64,000 nucleotides of DNA from Thiemannella venezuelensis (GCF_014203605.1 NZ_JACHJJ010000022.1:88804-152803); one strand, 5' to 3'; positions 33,002-42,454 are shown, counted from the first letter of the stretch. The notes: a model not told the origin generated them from the sequence alone. Numbers and translations: made by a program.

Positions 33002-33054
33002 TAGCCGCCGGAAGCCGGTCACCCCTCTGCCGCCTATGTACCGTTATCGGCGGA

Positions 33055-33060
33055 TACGCT
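33055..33060 (+). promoter_or_regulatory. -10 box TACGCT of the lipid kinase gene
   Basis: 6 nt before the ATG at 33067, no Shine-Dalgarno sequence. Confidence 0.55.
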
Positions 33061-33066
33061 GGCCTT

Positions 33067-34011
33067 ATGCGTGCGATGCTCCTGGTGAATCCGAAGGCGA
33101 CGACGACCAACCATCGGACGCGGGACGTGCTCATCAGGGCACTGGGCGCGACCATGGAGCTCACCGTCGAGGAGACCGGGTACCGGGGGCACGCGGCCCA
33201 TCTCTCCCGGACGGCGCACGCCCAGGGCTTCGACGTCGTCGCGGTGCTCGGCGGCGACGGCACGATCAACGAGACCGCGAACGGCCTGCTGGAGGCGGAG
33301 GACGGCGAGGTCGCGGCCGAGCGGCCGGCGCTGCTGGTCATCCCCGGCGGGAGCGCGAACGTCTTCGCCCGGGCGCTCGGCCTGCCGAACGACCCGGTCG
33401 AGGCCACCGGCATGGTGCTGGAGGCGGTGGGCGCCGGGCGGCGCCGTACCGTGGGGCTCGGCCAGGCGGAGTGGGACGGCGAGAGCCGCTACTTCACCTT
33501 CTGCAGCGGCCTGGGATACGACGCCGAGGTCATCCGGGCGGTCGAGGGCATGCGCGGCACCGGTCTCAGGGCCACGCCGGCCCGCTATGTGAACACCGCG
33601 CTGCGCCACTACCTCTCGACCGACAAGCGCCACGCCGCGATGAACCTGGAAGGGCCCGGGATCCCTTCCGCCGGCGGGATCTTCATGGCGGTCGTCTCCA
33701 ACACCTCGCCCTGGACCTACGTTGGCCCCCGCCCGGTCTGCCCGACCCCGTGGGCGAGCTTCGAGACCGGCCTCGACCTGCTGGGCCTGCAGCGGCTCGG
33801 CCTGCCGGCGATGCTCCACCTCATGCCCCAGATCATCGGCACGCGCGAGACCCTGCCCACCGGACGGCACCTCGTGCAACTGCACGACGAGAAGGAGTTC
33901 ACGCTCGCCGCCGAGCGGCCGGTGGCCTTCCAGCTCGACGGGGACTACCTGGGAGAGGTCGAGCGGGTGACGTTCCGGTCTATCCCCAATGCATTACAAG
34001 TTCTGGTCTAG
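33067..34011 (+). CDS. Diacylglycerol kinase-family lipid kinase
   Basis: 314 residues. The DAGK catalytic domain begins MLLVNPKATTTNHRTRDVL and has the nucleotide loop VLGGDGTINETANGLL and the VIPGGSANVFARALGLPNDP motif. The second domain has CSGLGYDAEVIRAVE and ends FQLDGDYLGEVERVTFRS. It phosphorylates a diacylglycerol or related lipid or sphingoid base; the exact substrate is not readable. Cytoplasmic or peripheral at the membrane. Leaderless start at ATG 33067. Confidence 0.92.
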   Translation: MRAMLLVNPKATTTNHRTRDVLIRALGATMELTVEETGYRGHAAHLSRTAHAQGFDVVAVLGGDGTINETANGLLEAEDGEVAAERPALLVIPGGSANVFARALGLPNDPVEATGMVLEAVGAGRRRTVGLGQAEWDGESRYFTFCSGLGYDAEVIRAVEGMRGTGLRATPARYVNTALRHYLSTDKRHAAMNLEGPGIPSAGGIFMAVVSNTSPWTYVGPRPVCPTPWASFETGLDLLGLQRLGLPAMLHLMPQIIGTRETLPTGRHLVQLHDEKEFTLAAERPVAFQLDGDYLGEVERVTFRSIPNALQVLV

Positions 34012-34292
34012 GGCGTTACATCCCGTCATGGTGTGACGCATCCGACACGCCTAACCCGCAAAACGTTCTTCCAAACCTCTTGCGTGCGCTGAACTGGGCT
34101 GACAATCTCAACATTGACGTCGGAACGTAGGACCTTTGAGCGGCCACCATCGCTCCCAGGCCACCGGCGATCACGGCGAAGGCGCCCGGACCGAACCCGG
34201 TCCGGGTCGATATTCGCGCTTGTTAGTGAAAGTCTTCACAAAGTGAGCCGACGGAGCCACCGCAAGGGCTCCTCACACGAAGGAGTGGACGC
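34012..34292. other. whiB1 promoter region
   Basis: About 280 bp without a gene, AT-richer at 34060-34130. It carries the CRP-type box at 34225-34240 and the Shine-Dalgarno GAAGGAG at 34278-34284. Confidence 0.5.
34225..34240 (+). promoter_or_regulatory. CRP-type box upstream of whiB1
   Basis: AGTGAAAGTCTTCACA fits TGTGA-N6-TCACA except for the first base. In M. tuberculosis, whiB1 is a known target of the CRP protein Rv3676. Confidence 0.6.
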
Positions 34293-34547
34293 ATGGACTG
34301 GCGCCACAGAGCTGCCTGCCGTGACGTGGACCCCGAGCTGTTCTTCCCGATCGGCAACACCGGGCCGGCCCTGATGCAGATCGAAGAGGCCAAGCAGGTC
34401 TGCCGTACGTGCACCGTGAGCGAGTCCTGCCTGAAGTGGGCCCTGGAGTCCGGGCAGGACGCCGGTGTCTGGGGCGGCCTCAGCGAGGACGAGCGCCGCG
34501 CCTTCAAGCGCCGCGCGGCCCGCACCCGCGCCCGCGCCGCCGTCTGA
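34293..34547 (+). CDS. whiB1: WhiB1-type iron-sulfur transcription factor
   Basis: 84 residues with the four cluster Cys at 9, 37, 40 and 46 (AACRDVDPELFFP, VCRTCTVSESCLKWAL), the GVWGGLSEDERR turn, and a basic C-terminal tail (RRAARTRARA) for DNA contact. WhiB proteins hold a [4Fe-4S] cluster, respond to NO or O2, and bind the principal sigma factor. The assignment to WhiB1 rests on sequence and on the position next to pdtaS, as in mycobacteria. A good Shine-Dalgarno sequence precedes the ATG, and a CRP-type site lies about 55 bp upstream. Confidence 0.93.
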   Translation: MDWRHRAACRDVDPELFFPIGNTGPALMQIEEAKQVCRTCTVSESCLKWALESGQDAGVWGGLSEDERRAFKRRAARTRARAAV

Positions 34548-34574
34548 CGCCCCCGGCGCCCGCCCTCCCCGCCG

Positions 34575-36068
34575 TCAGAGCGCGGGGAGGGGGATGACCA
34601 GGGTGACCTCCGTGCCCCCGCCCTCCCGGGGCTCTATGGTCAGGCGCCCGGAGAGCTCGCCCACCACCAGCGTGCGGACGATCTGCAGGCCGAGGCTGGT
34701 GGACGACTCCAGGTCGAACCCCTCGGGCAGCCCGGTCCCGTCGTCGGAGACGACCACGTCCAGCCGGTCGGCCCCCCGCGAGACGATCACCTGAAGCCGG
34801 CCGGGCCGGTGCGCCAGGCCGTGCTGGACCGCGTTCTGCAGCAGTTCGGTGAGGACCATCGCCAGCGGGGTCGCGATCTCCGACCGGAGCACCCCGAACG
34901 TCCCGACGCGGCGCGGCACCACCTGCGCCTCCGGAGCCGACACCTCGCTCGCCATCGCGATCACGCGGTCGGCGATGTCGTCGAAGTCCACCTGCTCCTC
35001 GGGCGTGTGGGACAGCGTCTCGTGCACGATCGCGATCGACCCGACCCTGCGCACCGCCTCCTCCAGCGCCTCGCGCCCCTCCGGCACCTGCAACCGCCTC
35101 GCCTGCAGCCGCAGCAGCGCGGCCACGGTCTGCAGGTTGTTCTTCACCCGGTGGTGGATCTCCCGGATGGTGGCGTCCTTGGTCATCAGCTCGCGCTCGC
35201 GCCGCCGCAGCTCGGTCACGTCCCGGATGAGCACCAGCGCGCCGATCCGGCCGCCCCCGACGACCAGCGGGATCGCCCGCAGCTGCACCACCGTGCCGCC
35301 CGACTCCACCTCGGTCTCCCGGGGCTCCCTGCCGCTCGCCACGATCATCAGGTTCTCGTTGATGGGCTCGTCGGAGTAGCAGAGCTGGGCCGTCGTGCGG
35401 CCCAGCTCCGCCCCGACCAGATCGGCGGTGAGACCCAGGCGCCGGTAGGCCGACAGGGCGTTCGGCGAGGCGTAGGTCACCCGGCCCATCCGGTCGAGCC
35501 GGAGCAGCCCGTCGCCCACGCGGGGCGAGCGGACCAGGATCGGCTCGGCGCCCGAGAACGGGAAGCGCCCCTCGGCCACCATCTGGGCCAGGTCGGAGGC
35601 ACTCTGCAGGTAGGTGAGCTCCAGCCGGGACGGCGTGCGCGCCGAGGACAGGTTCGTCGAGCGCTGGATCACCCCCAGATAGCGCTGCACGGCCTCTCCG
35701 GCCTCCCCGCCGAGGTCGGCCCGCCGTACCGGGATGGTCTCCTCGCGGACCGGGACCCCGCTGGACCAGTCGGGATCGCCCTCCCGGCAGATCCGGCGCT
35801 CGTTCCAGGCGGTGTCGATGAGCTCCCGCTCGCCCTTGGCGATGATCGTCCCCACCACGTCGTCGTGGTAGACCGTGGGACCGGTGGTGGGCCGCATCTG
35901 CGCGATCGCGATCCATCCCGAGCCCTCGCGGAGCGGGATCCACAGGATGAGGTCGGCGAACGACAGGTCGGCCAGGAGCTGCCAGTCGGAGACCAGCGAG
36001 TGCATCCATTCGAGATCCGCATCGTCGAGCGCGGTGTGACGGACCGCCAGGTCGCTTAGAGTCGGCAC
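34575..36068 (-). CDS. pdtaS: Sensor histidine kinase, PdtaS type (GAF-PAS-HisKA_2-HATPase)
   Basis: 497 residues from GTG 36068 (VPTLSDLAVRHTALDDADLE); the open frame continues upstream to 36230, but relatives start here. GAF-like sensor (~20-145: WQLLADLSFADLILWIPL), PAS domain (~200-320), then the HisKA_2 phospho-acceptor REIHHRVKNNLQTVAALLRL and the ATPase part with LTELLQNAVQHG, VVVSDDGTGLP and SLGLQIVRTLV. There is no membrane segment, so the kinase is soluble. In mycobacteria PdtaS phosphorylates the RNA-binding antiterminator PdtaR; the partner is not in this window. Adjacent to whiB1 tail to tail. Confidence 0.92.
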   Translation of the reverse strand: MPTLSDLAVRHTALDDADLEWMHSLVSDWQLLADLSFADLILWIPLREGSGWIAIAQMRPTTGPTVYHDDVVGTIIAKGERELIDTAWNERRICREGDPDWSSGVPVREETIPVRRADLGGEAGEAVQRYLGVIQRSTNLSSARTPSRLELTYLQSASDLAQMVAEGRFPFSGAEPILVRSPRVGDGLLRLDRMGRVTYASPNALSAYRRLGLTADLVGAELGRTTAQLCYSDEPINENLMIVASGREPRETEVESGGTVVQLRAIPLVVGGGRIGALVLIRDVTELRRRERELMTKDATIREIHHRVKNNLQTVAALLRLQARRLQVPEGREALEEAVRRVGSIAIVHETLSHTPEEQVDFDDIADRVIAMASEVSAPEAQVVPRRVGTFGVLRSEIATPLAMVLTELLQNAVQHGLAHRPGRLQVIVSRGADRLDVVVSDDGTGLPEGFDLESSTSLGLQIVRTLVVGELSGRLTIEPREGGGTEVTLVIPLPAL

Positions 36069-36136
36069 CCGTGCATCATGCGTTCTTTGCTGGCCCGAAC
36101 GCGAATCGGGCGCGCCTGACTGCGAAAATGCCCCCC

Positions 36137-37300
36137 ATGGAGCAGACTCCGGATCCGCTGGCACGATTCCGCACGGCGACGGCCGCCCGGGAGGCCGCGG
36201 GGCTGCGGCGCACGCTGCGCGCCCGCACACCCGACGACGACGGCCTGGTCGACCTGGCTTCCAACGACTATCTCGGCCTGGCCAGGGACGCGCGGGTGGC
36301 CCAGGCCGCGGTGGCGGCGACCCTCGCCTGGGGCACCGGCTCCACCGGCTCCCGCCTGGTCACCGGCTCCACCGCGCTGCACGCCCGGCTGGAGGCGGCG
36401 CTGTGCGGCTTCACCGGGGCCGAGGGCGCCCTGGTGTTCTCCTCCGGCTACCTGGCCAACCTGGCGGCCGTCGCGGCCCTGGCCGGCCCCGGCACGCTCG
36501 TGGTCTCCGAGGCGGGCAACCACGCCTCGATCGTGGACGCCTGCCGGCTCTCGCGCTCCCGCGTGGTGGTCACCCCGCACAAGGACGTGACGGCCGTCGA
36601 GAAGGCCCTCGCCGACCGGGAGGAGGAGCACGCGATCGTCGTCACCGACGCGGTCTTCTCCGTCGACGGGGACCTGGCGCCGGTCGGGGAGCTGCACGCG
36701 GCGGCCGTACGGCAGGGCGCGCTGCTGGTCGTCGACGAGGCGCACGCGCTCGGTGTGATCGGCCCCGAGGGGCGGGGCGCGGTGTACGGGGCGGGTCTGG
36801 CCGGTGAACGGGCGATTGTGAGAACGGTCACACTGTCGAAGTCCCTCGGTGCCCAGGGCGGAGCCGTGCTCGGCGCCCCCGAAGTGATCGAAACCCTGGT
36901 GGACACGGGCCGCTCGTTCATCTTCGACACCGGCCTGGCGCCGGGAAGCGTGGCCGCGGCACTCGCCGCGCTGGATATCCTTCGGACTCAGCCCGAACTG
37001 CCCGAACTCGTGCGGACCAGAGCGGAGGAGCTGGCCGCCATGGCCCGCGGACTCGGCCTGGAGACCGGCGAGCCGGCAGGTGCGGTCGTCCCCATCGTTC
37101 TCGGCCGTCCCGAGACCGCACTCCGGGCCGCCGCCATCTGCACGGAGCACGGGGTGCGCGCCGGATGCTTCCGGCCGCCTTCGGTGCCGGTCGGCCGCTC
37201 TTGCCTGCGGTTGACCGCACGGGCCAATCTGAGTTCCGATGATCTCGCGGTGATCCGGGGTGCGCTCACCGCCGTGGCCGAAATGAAGGTGAGTATGTGA
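36137..37300 (+). CDS. bioF: 8-amino-7-oxononanoate synthase
   Basis: 387 residues, alpha-oxoamine synthase fold. [65 protein letters not shown], and the PLP lysine in [13 protein letters not shown]. It condenses pimeloyl-CoA (or ACP) with alanine in biotin synthesis. ATG 36137 gives the usual N-terminus ([11 protein letters not shown]); an in-frame ATG 9 bp upstream is possible. Divergent from pdtaS with 68 bp between. It is separated from bioD and bioB by about 3.3 kb of unrelated genes, so it is probably transcribed on its own. Confidence 0.95.
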   Translation: MEQTPDPLARFRTATAAREAAGLRRTLRARTPDDDGLVDLASNDYLGLARDARVAQAAVAATLAWGTGSTGSRLVTGSTALHARLEAALCGFTGAEGALVFSSGYLANLAAVAALAGPGTLVVSEAGNHASIVDACRLSRSRVVVTPHKDVTAVEKALADREEEHAIVVTDAVFSVDGDLAPVGELHAAAVRQGALLVVDEAHALGVIGPEGRGAVYGAGLAGERAIVRTVTLSKSLGAQGGAVLGAPEVIETLVDTGRSFIFDTGLAPGSVAAALAALDILRTQPELPELVRTRAEELAAMARGLGLETGEPAGAVVPIVLGRPETALRAAAICTEHGVRAGCFRPPSVPVGRSCLRLTARANLSSDDLAVIRGALTAVAEMKVSM

Positions 37301-37424
37301 GCGAGCGCGGCGATGCGGGCGGGTGCGTGAACGGGTCCGGCGAGGCGGGCGAACGCGGCACGGCGTGTCCCGCCGTGTTCTCCGGGGTGTCCCCGGTGGT
37401 CTCCCCTGCGGGCGAGGAGCTCCC

Positions 37425-38147
37425 ATGACCACGGACGACTCTCCCCGGATCCCGAAATACTACGACGTCAAGCGGAGCCTGCTGGCGCTCACCAAGAGCC
37501 TCTCCCCGGGCAGTGCGCTGCCCCCGGAGCGGACCCTCGCGGTCCGCTTCGAGACGTCGCGGACCACCGTGCGCCAGGCGCTCTCCGAGCTCGTGGTCGA
37601 GGGCCGCCTGGTCCGCATCCAGGGCAAGGGCACGTTCGTCGCCCAGCCCAAGGTCGCCCAGGTCCTCCAGCTCACCTCCTACACTGGCGACCTGCGCACC
37701 GTCGGGCTGGAGCCGGACACCAAGATCCTCGACATCAGCTACGTGACCGCCGACGAGCCCCTGGCCCGCCGCCTGGCCATCAACCCCGGCGGCCGCGTGC
37801 TCCGCATCCACCGGCTCCGCCTGGCCAACGGCGAGCCGATGTCGATCGACACCACCCATCTGTCGGCCCGCCGCTTCCCCCGGCTCCGCCGCGAGCTGGA
37901 GGTGCACTCGTCGCTGTACGAGACGCTGCACAACGCCTACAACGTGCGGCTGACGGACGCCGAGGAGGTCATCGAGACCGTGCTCGCGACGCCGTACGAC
38001 GCCCAGGTGCTGAGCGTCGACGTCGGCCTGCCCATGCTGCTGCTGACCCGGCACGCCTTCGACGCCGACGGCAACCCGGTCGAGTGGGCCCAGTCCCTCT
38101 ACCGCGGCGACCGCTACAAGTTCGTCACCCGCCTGCGCCGCCCCTGA
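37425..38147 (+). CDS. dasR: GntR/HutC-family regulator, DasR-like
   Basis: 240 residues from ATG 37425 after GAGGAG. N-terminal winged helix ([52 protein letters not shown]) and a C-terminal UTRA effector domain ([40 protein letters not shown], ending [18 protein letters not shown]). From memory the sequence follows Streptomyces DasR closely along its full length. DasR controls N-acetylglucosamine and chitin use and responds to amino-sugar phosphates. No clear DasR operator was found nearby, and no sugar-uptake genes are adjacent, so its regulon lies elsewhere. Confidence 0.85.
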   Translation: MTTDDSPRIPKYYDVKRSLLALTKSLSPGSALPPERTLAVRFETSRTTVRQALSELVVEGRLVRIQGKGTFVAQPKVAQVLQLTSYTGDLRTVGLEPDTKILDISYVTADEPLARRLAINPGGRVLRIHRLRLANGEPMSIDTTHLSARRFPRLRRELEVHSSLYETLHNAYNVRLTDAEEVIETVLATPYDAQVLSVDVGLPMLLLTRHAFDADGNPVEWAQSLYRGDRYKFVTRLRRP

Positions 38148-38151
38148 CACA

Positions 38152-38190
38152 AGGGCTCCGCCTCCCTCCAAGAACCCGAGGCGGAGCCCT
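38152..38190 (+). terminator. dasR: dasR terminator
   Basis: AGGGCTCCGCCTC (38152-38164) pairs with GAGGCGGAGCCCT (38178-38190), 13-nt loop, directly after the stop codon. Confidence 0.85.
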
Positions 38191-38371
38191 GCGGGATGGC
38201 AGGACGGGCTTCTCCGAAGCGACGGCACCGTTAAGGGTCGGCTGCGCCAGGTGGGCCGCCTCCGCCCGCCCGTGGAGAAGTCGCTTCGGTGAGCCACCTG
38301 ATGCCCGCCCCATCCTCCACTGACGCTCCCACCCATATCAGACAGTAAAGAAATGGATGCGTTAAGTAATG

Positions 38372-38377
38372 TAAGTT
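38372..38377 (+). promoter_or_regulatory. -10 box TAAGTT of the DUF3800 gene
   Basis: 6 nt before the ATG at 38384, no Shine-Dalgarno sequence. Confidence 0.55.
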
Positions 38378-38383
38378 GAGCGG

Positions 38384-38950
38384 ATGCTCTTCGCTTTCGT
38401 TGATGAAAGCTGTCGCATCCGCCAGGACGACGACTGCGTCTACACGCTTGCCGCGGTTCTCATACCGATGGAGCAGCTCGATCACGTCAGATCGTTGATG
38501 GACACCCTTCGGTACGGCAAGGCGCCCACCGTCCACTGGAGAACGGAACGGCCCCCGCGCAAGTCACTCATCGCTCAGACGGTGGCCTCTCTGGACTGCG
38601 CGTCAGTGGTCGCCATCAACCTGTACGGCAGCGCGGGCCGTTCAGAACGCGCCAGGCGGCACTGTCTGATCAGATTGTTGCCGGAACTGTCCGCACGCCA
38701 TGTCGATGCCGTGGTCCTCGAGTCACGTCGCGAGCAGGACGCAGGCGACAGAGCGATCCTCACGGTTCTGCGACGGCGTGGATGCATCTCTGCCGATATG
38801 TCAGTCAGTTGGGAACGGGCCAGCGCGGACGCCGCGCTATGGACGGCCGACGTTGTAGCAGGCATCGTGACCGGATGGCTGGATGGGGATCACCGATGGT
38901 GGCCCCTGTTCGAAGAGCGGGTCACGTTGCTGGAGACAGCGGAAGAATGA
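38384..38950 (+). CDS. DUF3800-like protein, probably acquired
   Basis: 188 residues beginning MLFAFVDESCRIRQDDDCVY, the FxDES start of DUF3800 proteins, which have an RNase H-like fold with acidic residues. Later acidic positions (VDAVVLESRREQDAGD, DAALWTADVVAGIVTGWLDG) fit that family. DUF3800 genes are often found in mobile or defence-rich regions. The gene is visibly less GC-rich than its neighbours and uses A/T-ending codons more. It sits between dasR and a secreted protein, splitting the biotin region. A leaderless start and a strong terminator make it an isolated unit. Function is unknown. Confidence 0.7.
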   Translation: MLFAFVDESCRIRQDDDCVYTLAAVLIPMEQLDHVRSLMDTLRYGKAPTVHWRTERPPRKSLIAQTVASLDCASVVAINLYGSAGRSERARRHCLIRLLPELSARHVDAVVLESRREQDAGDRAILTVLRRRGCISADMSVSWERASADAALWTADVVAGIVTGWLDGDHRWWPLFEERVTLLETAEE

Positions 38951-38966
38951 GGGGAGAAAACGCGAA

Positions 38967-39002
38967 CGCCGGGCTCCCGATTCCATCGGGGGGTTCCCGG
39001 CG
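38967..39002 (+). terminator. DUF3800 gene terminator
   Basis: CGCCGGG (38967-38973) with CCCGGCG (38996-39002), and an inner CCCGAT/ATCGGG stem. It lies 16 bp after the stop. Confidence 0.75.
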
Positions 39003-39254
39003 CCACTTCCATGCCCCAGAGGACATGACACCGTCAGTATCCACTCGTTGCCCCTCAGTCGTCAAGCACTCTGTCGCACCGCCGGTCCTGAGGGCAGGAC
39101 ACCATCCGTCTGCGGCCGGAAAACATCGGTTCGTCGTCCGCTCCGACCGCTTCCGGCCCCGTGACCTGGCAGGTCCTGGGATTCACGGGCGGGGCGCGGA
39201 CCGTCTCCGCGCCCCGCGTGGGTGCTCCGGCCGCCGGGACCGCCGCCCGGCGGC
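39003..39254. other. Gap between convergent genes
   Basis: About 250 bp between the DUF3800 terminator and the end of the HExxH gene. I see no gene, RNA or clear repeat in it. Confidence 0.4.
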
Positions 39255-40370
39255 TCAGCGCGTCCTGAGGGGAGCGGTGTCGAGCCGCAGGTTCTGTGCG
39301 GTGTGCAGCACCTCCGCCGGGCTCAGTCCCTGGTTGGCGTCGATGAACTGCAGGGTGGCGTCGTCGAAGTTCGCGCCGGGCGGCGGTGTCGCGCCGGGGG
39401 CGGCGATCAGCCGCAGCGTCCGGCGCAGGGCGGTGTTGCCCGGCGTGGTCGCCGGGCCGCCGGAGGGGAAAGCCGCGGCGAAGGAGGACAGCGGGGTGCC
39501 CCCGGGGTAGACGTTGGGGCCGTTGGCGGTGAACAGTCCCAGCCGGGCGCCCGGACCGCTGTTGACCCGCGCCATCAGCTTGGTGTTCTGCCGCCTGGCC
39601 AGCTCGGTGCCCGAGATCGCCTGCTCCGGCGCGGTCAGGAGCTGCTGGGCGTACACCAGCGAGTCCAGTGCGCCGGCGATCAGCTCTTCCTTGTTGCTGG
39701 GGTTCGTGTCCTGGTGCAGCGTCTCGTGGAACAGGACCGGGGCGAGCAGCCGGAAGTCCTCGTTCCGGTACCTCGAGTTGACCACGATGTTCGGCGCCGT
39801 CTCACCGGGCCCCGGAGGAGCGACCTGCGCGATCGACGCGGGCGGGAGGGCGGCGTAGCGGACGCCGGTGAACGCGGTGCCGCGCAGGACCGCGACGGCG
39901 GGCTCACCGAAGGTGCACAGCAGCGCCACGGCGGCGGCCCTCAGGTTGGGGTCCGGGACCGTACGGCGGAGCCCCGGATCGACGGAGAACAGCAACGATC
40001 CCTCCCCGACGCGTGCGGGGCAGCGGCGCCCCAAGGTCGACGACAGCCGCAGGGACAGTTCGAGCTGGCCGGGTGCCGGCCCCGCCGCGGGGACCATCGG
40101 CCCGGAGGCCGGATACACCTCAGGAGTGAACAGCCGGACGTCGGTGGGCGGGAACGGCCGCTGCTCCAGCGACGGGCCGGACGGCCGGGGTGCGGGGACG
40201 GCCGCCGCGGCGGCCGGGACGGTCACGGCCGCCGGAGCGGTCAGCAGCGCTCCGGCGATGACGAGCGGCAGGGCGGCCCGCCGCAGCCGGGAGGCCACCG
40301 GCCGGTGGGGCACCCTCAGGGCGACGAACACCTCAGTGTCCACTACAGCAGGAGATGATCCCATTTTCAT
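39255..40370 (-). CDS. Secreted protein with HExxH motif, putative metallopeptidase-like
   Basis: 371 residues from ATG 40370 (MKMGSSPAVVDTE); the frame is open to 40475, but the signal region argues for this or a later start. A twin-Arg-like basic stretch (SRLRRAAL) precedes a hydrophobic segment and AAAAA-type cleavage. The mature part has two Cys (RRCPAR, ALLCTF), then LLAPVLFHETLHQDTNPSNK containing HETLH, the HExxH zinc-site pattern, and an acidic KEELIAGALDS ~12 residues on that could give a third ligand. I know no family name. Protease activity is an inference from the motif only. Confidence 0.65.
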   Translation of the reverse strand: MKMGSSPAVVDTEVFVALRVPHRPVASRLRRAALPLVIAGALLTAPAAVTVPAAAAAVPAPRPSGPSLEQRPFPPTDVRLFTPEVYPASGPMVPAAGPAPGQLELSLRLSSTLGRRCPARVGEGSLLFSVDPGLRRTVPDPNLRAAAVALLCTFGEPAVAVLRGTAFTGVRYAALPPASIAQVAPPGPGETAPNIVVNSRYRNEDFRLLAPVLFHETLHQDTNPSNKEELIAGALDSLVYAQQLLTAPEQAISGTELARRQNTKLMARVNSGPGARLGLFTANGPNVYPGGTPLSSFAAAFPSGGPATTPGNTALRRTLRLIAAPGATPPPGANFDDATLQFIDANQGLSPAEVLHTAQNLRLDTAPLRTR

Positions 40371-40608
40371 GCTTTCTGTGCGAACAATACGACATCTCCA
40401 AAAAATCACTCGCCCGGCTGCCCACCGCGGCGACACGGCTTTTCGCAACTTCCCTAAACAGCCTTTTTTCGGCATCGATCACCCGATCAACCGCAAGGTC
40501 GCGGCGCGAGGTGCCCGCACCTCGCGCCGCACAACGTCCCGGGAACACACTCCCGCCGGGGAAATCCGGGACCCGCCCCGGCCCGCCGTACACCGTAGGG
40601 TGTGGCGG
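40371..40608. other. Divergent region, HExxH gene / bioD
   Basis: About 240 bp, AT-rich near 40380-40480. TATTGT on the minus strand could be the -10 of the HExxH gene, and TAGGGT (40596-40601) serves bioD. Confidence 0.45.
40596..40601 (+). promoter_or_regulatory. -10 box TAGGGT of bioD
   Basis: 7 nt before the GTG at 40609. Confidence 0.55.
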
Positions 40609-41331
40609 GTGAGCATTCTCGTGGTGACCGGGACCGACACCGGAGTGGGGAAGACGATCGTCACGGCCGCGGTGGCGGCGCTCGCGTGGGAGCGGGGGGC
40701 GTCGGTGGCGGTGGTCAAACCCGCGCAGACCGGGGTCGCGGAGGGCGAACCCGGTGACGTGGACGACGTCATCCGGCTCTCCGGGGTCACCACCACCTTC
40801 GAGCTCGCCCGCTTCCCCGACCCGCTGGCCCCGGCAGCCGCCGCGCGTTTGGCGGACCTGCCCCCGGTCTCCGCGGCCGAGACCGTCGAGACGATCAGGG
40901 ACCTCGCCGCGTCGCACCGGCTGGTGCTCGTGGAGGGCGCGGGCGGCCTGCTCGTCCGCTTCGACGAGGAGGGGACCACGATCGCCGACCTCGCCCGGAC
41001 GCTCGGGGCACCGGTCCTCGTGGTCGCCAGGGCCGCGCTGGGCACGCTCAACCACACCGCGCTGACGCTGGAGGCGATGGCCGGCCGGGGGCTGGACCTG
41101 GCGGGAGTGGTGATCGGCTCGTGGCCGGCCGAACCCGGCCTGGCCGAGCGGTCCAACGTGGCGGACCTGGAGATGCTGGCCGCCCGGCCGCTGGCGGGCG
41201 CGCTGCCGGAGGGGGCCGGCGCGCTGGACCGGGAGTCCTTCGTCCGCACGGCCCGCGCCGGGCTGGGCGCGGCGCTCGGCGGCCGGTTCGACCCCGCCGC
41301 CTTCCGCGCCGGTTTCGCGATCTCCCCCTGA
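40609..41331 (+). CDS. bioD: Dethiobiotin synthetase
   Basis: 240 residues from GTG 40609 (VSILVVTGTDTGVGKTIVTA), an ideal P-loop start for BioD. VVKPAQTG, a VEGAGGLLVRFDEEGTTIAD motif and VLVVARAALGTLNHTALTLE complete the family pattern. It makes dethiobiotin from DAPA, CO2 and ATP. Leaderless by the TAGGGT box. bioB follows 117 bp later on the same strand, so they may be co-transcribed. bioA, the enzyme before BioD, is not in this window. Confidence 0.95.
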   Translation: MSILVVTGTDTGVGKTIVTAAVAALAWERGASVAVVKPAQTGVAEGEPGDVDDVIRLSGVTTTFELARFPDPLAPAAAARLADLPPVSAAETVETIRDLAASHRLVLVEGAGGLLVRFDEEGTTIADLARTLGAPVLVVARAALGTLNHTALTLEAMAGRGLDLAGVVIGSWPAEPGLAERSNVADLEMLAARPLAGALPEGAGALDRESFVRTARAGLGAALGGRFDPAAFRAGFAISP

Positions 41332-41448
41332 TCCGGCCCCTCCGCCGGGCCGCCCTCCCCGCCCCGGGTCCGCTCCACCGGCTTCCCGGCCGCACCCGGG
41401 CTATCTAAGCTTGCGCCGTAGCCGATCCCTACGATGTGGAGCCATCAG

Positions 41449-42444
41449 TTGAGCGACATCCTCGAGATCGCCCGGGTCCAGGTCCTGACCGAAGGCCGCG
41501 GACTGGACGCCGCGCAGGCGCTGGAGTGCCTGCGCCTGCCCGACGAGCGCCTGCCCGACCTGCTGGCCCTCGCCCACGAAGTGCGGATGAAGTGGTGCGG
41601 CCCCGAAGTGGAGGTCGAGGGGATCGTCTCCCTCAAGACCGGCGGCTGCCCGGAGGACTGCCACTTCTGCTCCCAGTCCGGCCAGTTCACCTCCCCGGTC
41701 CGCGCGGCCTGGCTGGACATCCCCTCTCTCGTACGGGCGGCAGAGGAGACCGCCGCGACCGGCGCGACGGAGTTCTGCATCGTGGCCGCCGTGCGCGGTC
41801 CCGACCGGCGGCTCATGGACCAGGTCCGCCAGGGCGTCAAGGCGATCCGCGAGGCGGTGGACATCAACGTCGCCTGCTCGCTGGGCATGCTCACCCAGGC
41901 CCAGGTGGACGAGCTGGCCGAGATGGGCGTGCACCGCTACAACCACAACCTGGAGACCGCGCGGTCCCACTTCGGCGCGGTCGTCACCACCCACACCTGG
42001 GAGGAGCGCTGGGACACCTGCCTGATGGTCCGCGAGGCCGGGATGGAGCTGTGCTGCGGAGGCATCGTCGGCATGGGCGAGACCCTGGAGCAGCGGGCGG
42101 AGTTCGCCGGGCAGCTCGGCGAGCTGGCGCCCGACGAGGTCCCGCTCAACTTCCTCAATCCGCGCCCCGGCACGCCGTTCGAGTCGCTCCCGCTGCTGGA
42201 GGGCGCCGAGGCGCTCAAGACGATCGCCGCGTTCCGGCTGGCGCTGCCCCGCACGATCCTGCGCTACGCCGGGGGCCGCGAGCTGACCCTGGGCGACCTG
42301 GGCACGCGTGACGGCATGCTCGGCGGGATCAACGCCATCATCGTGGGCAACTACCTGACCACCCTCGGCCGCACCGCGGACAAGGACCTGGAGCTGCTGG
42401 CCGACCTGAAGATGCCGATCAAGGCCCTGTCCCAGACGCTCTGA
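41449..42444 (+). CDS. bioB: Biotin synthase
   Basis: 331 residues, radical SAM enzyme. The cluster motif is in [20 protein letters not shown] (CxxxCxxC), followed by [31 protein letters not shown] and [16 protein letters not shown]. It inserts sulfur into dethiobiotin. TTG 41449 has GGAG 8 nt upstream and gives [11 protein letters not shown], the common N-terminus; ATG 41434 in the same frame lacks a ribosome binding site. Actinobacterial BioB of this kind is reported to need the auxiliary protein BsaP, for which a candidate lies at 48111-48380. Confidence 0.93.
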   Translation: MSDILEIARVQVLTEGRGLDAAQALECLRLPDERLPDLLALAHEVRMKWCGPEVEVEGIVSLKTGGCPEDCHFCSQSGQFTSPVRAAWLDIPSLVRAAEETAATGATEFCIVAAVRGPDRRLMDQVRQGVKAIREAVDINVACSLGMLTQAQVDELAEMGVHRYNHNLETARSHFGAVVTTHTWEERWDTCLMVREAGMELCCGGIVGMGETLEQRAEFAGQLGELAPDEVPLNFLNPRPGTPFESLPLLEGAEALKTIAAFRLALPRTILRYAGGRELTLGDLGTRDGMLGGINAIIVGNYLTTLGRTADKDLELLADLKMPIKALSQTL

Positions 42445-42454
42445 TCCGCCCGGC

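Noticed and set aside
33990-34020. DasR operator near TGGTCTAG
   Set aside because: Only one half of the palindrome is present.
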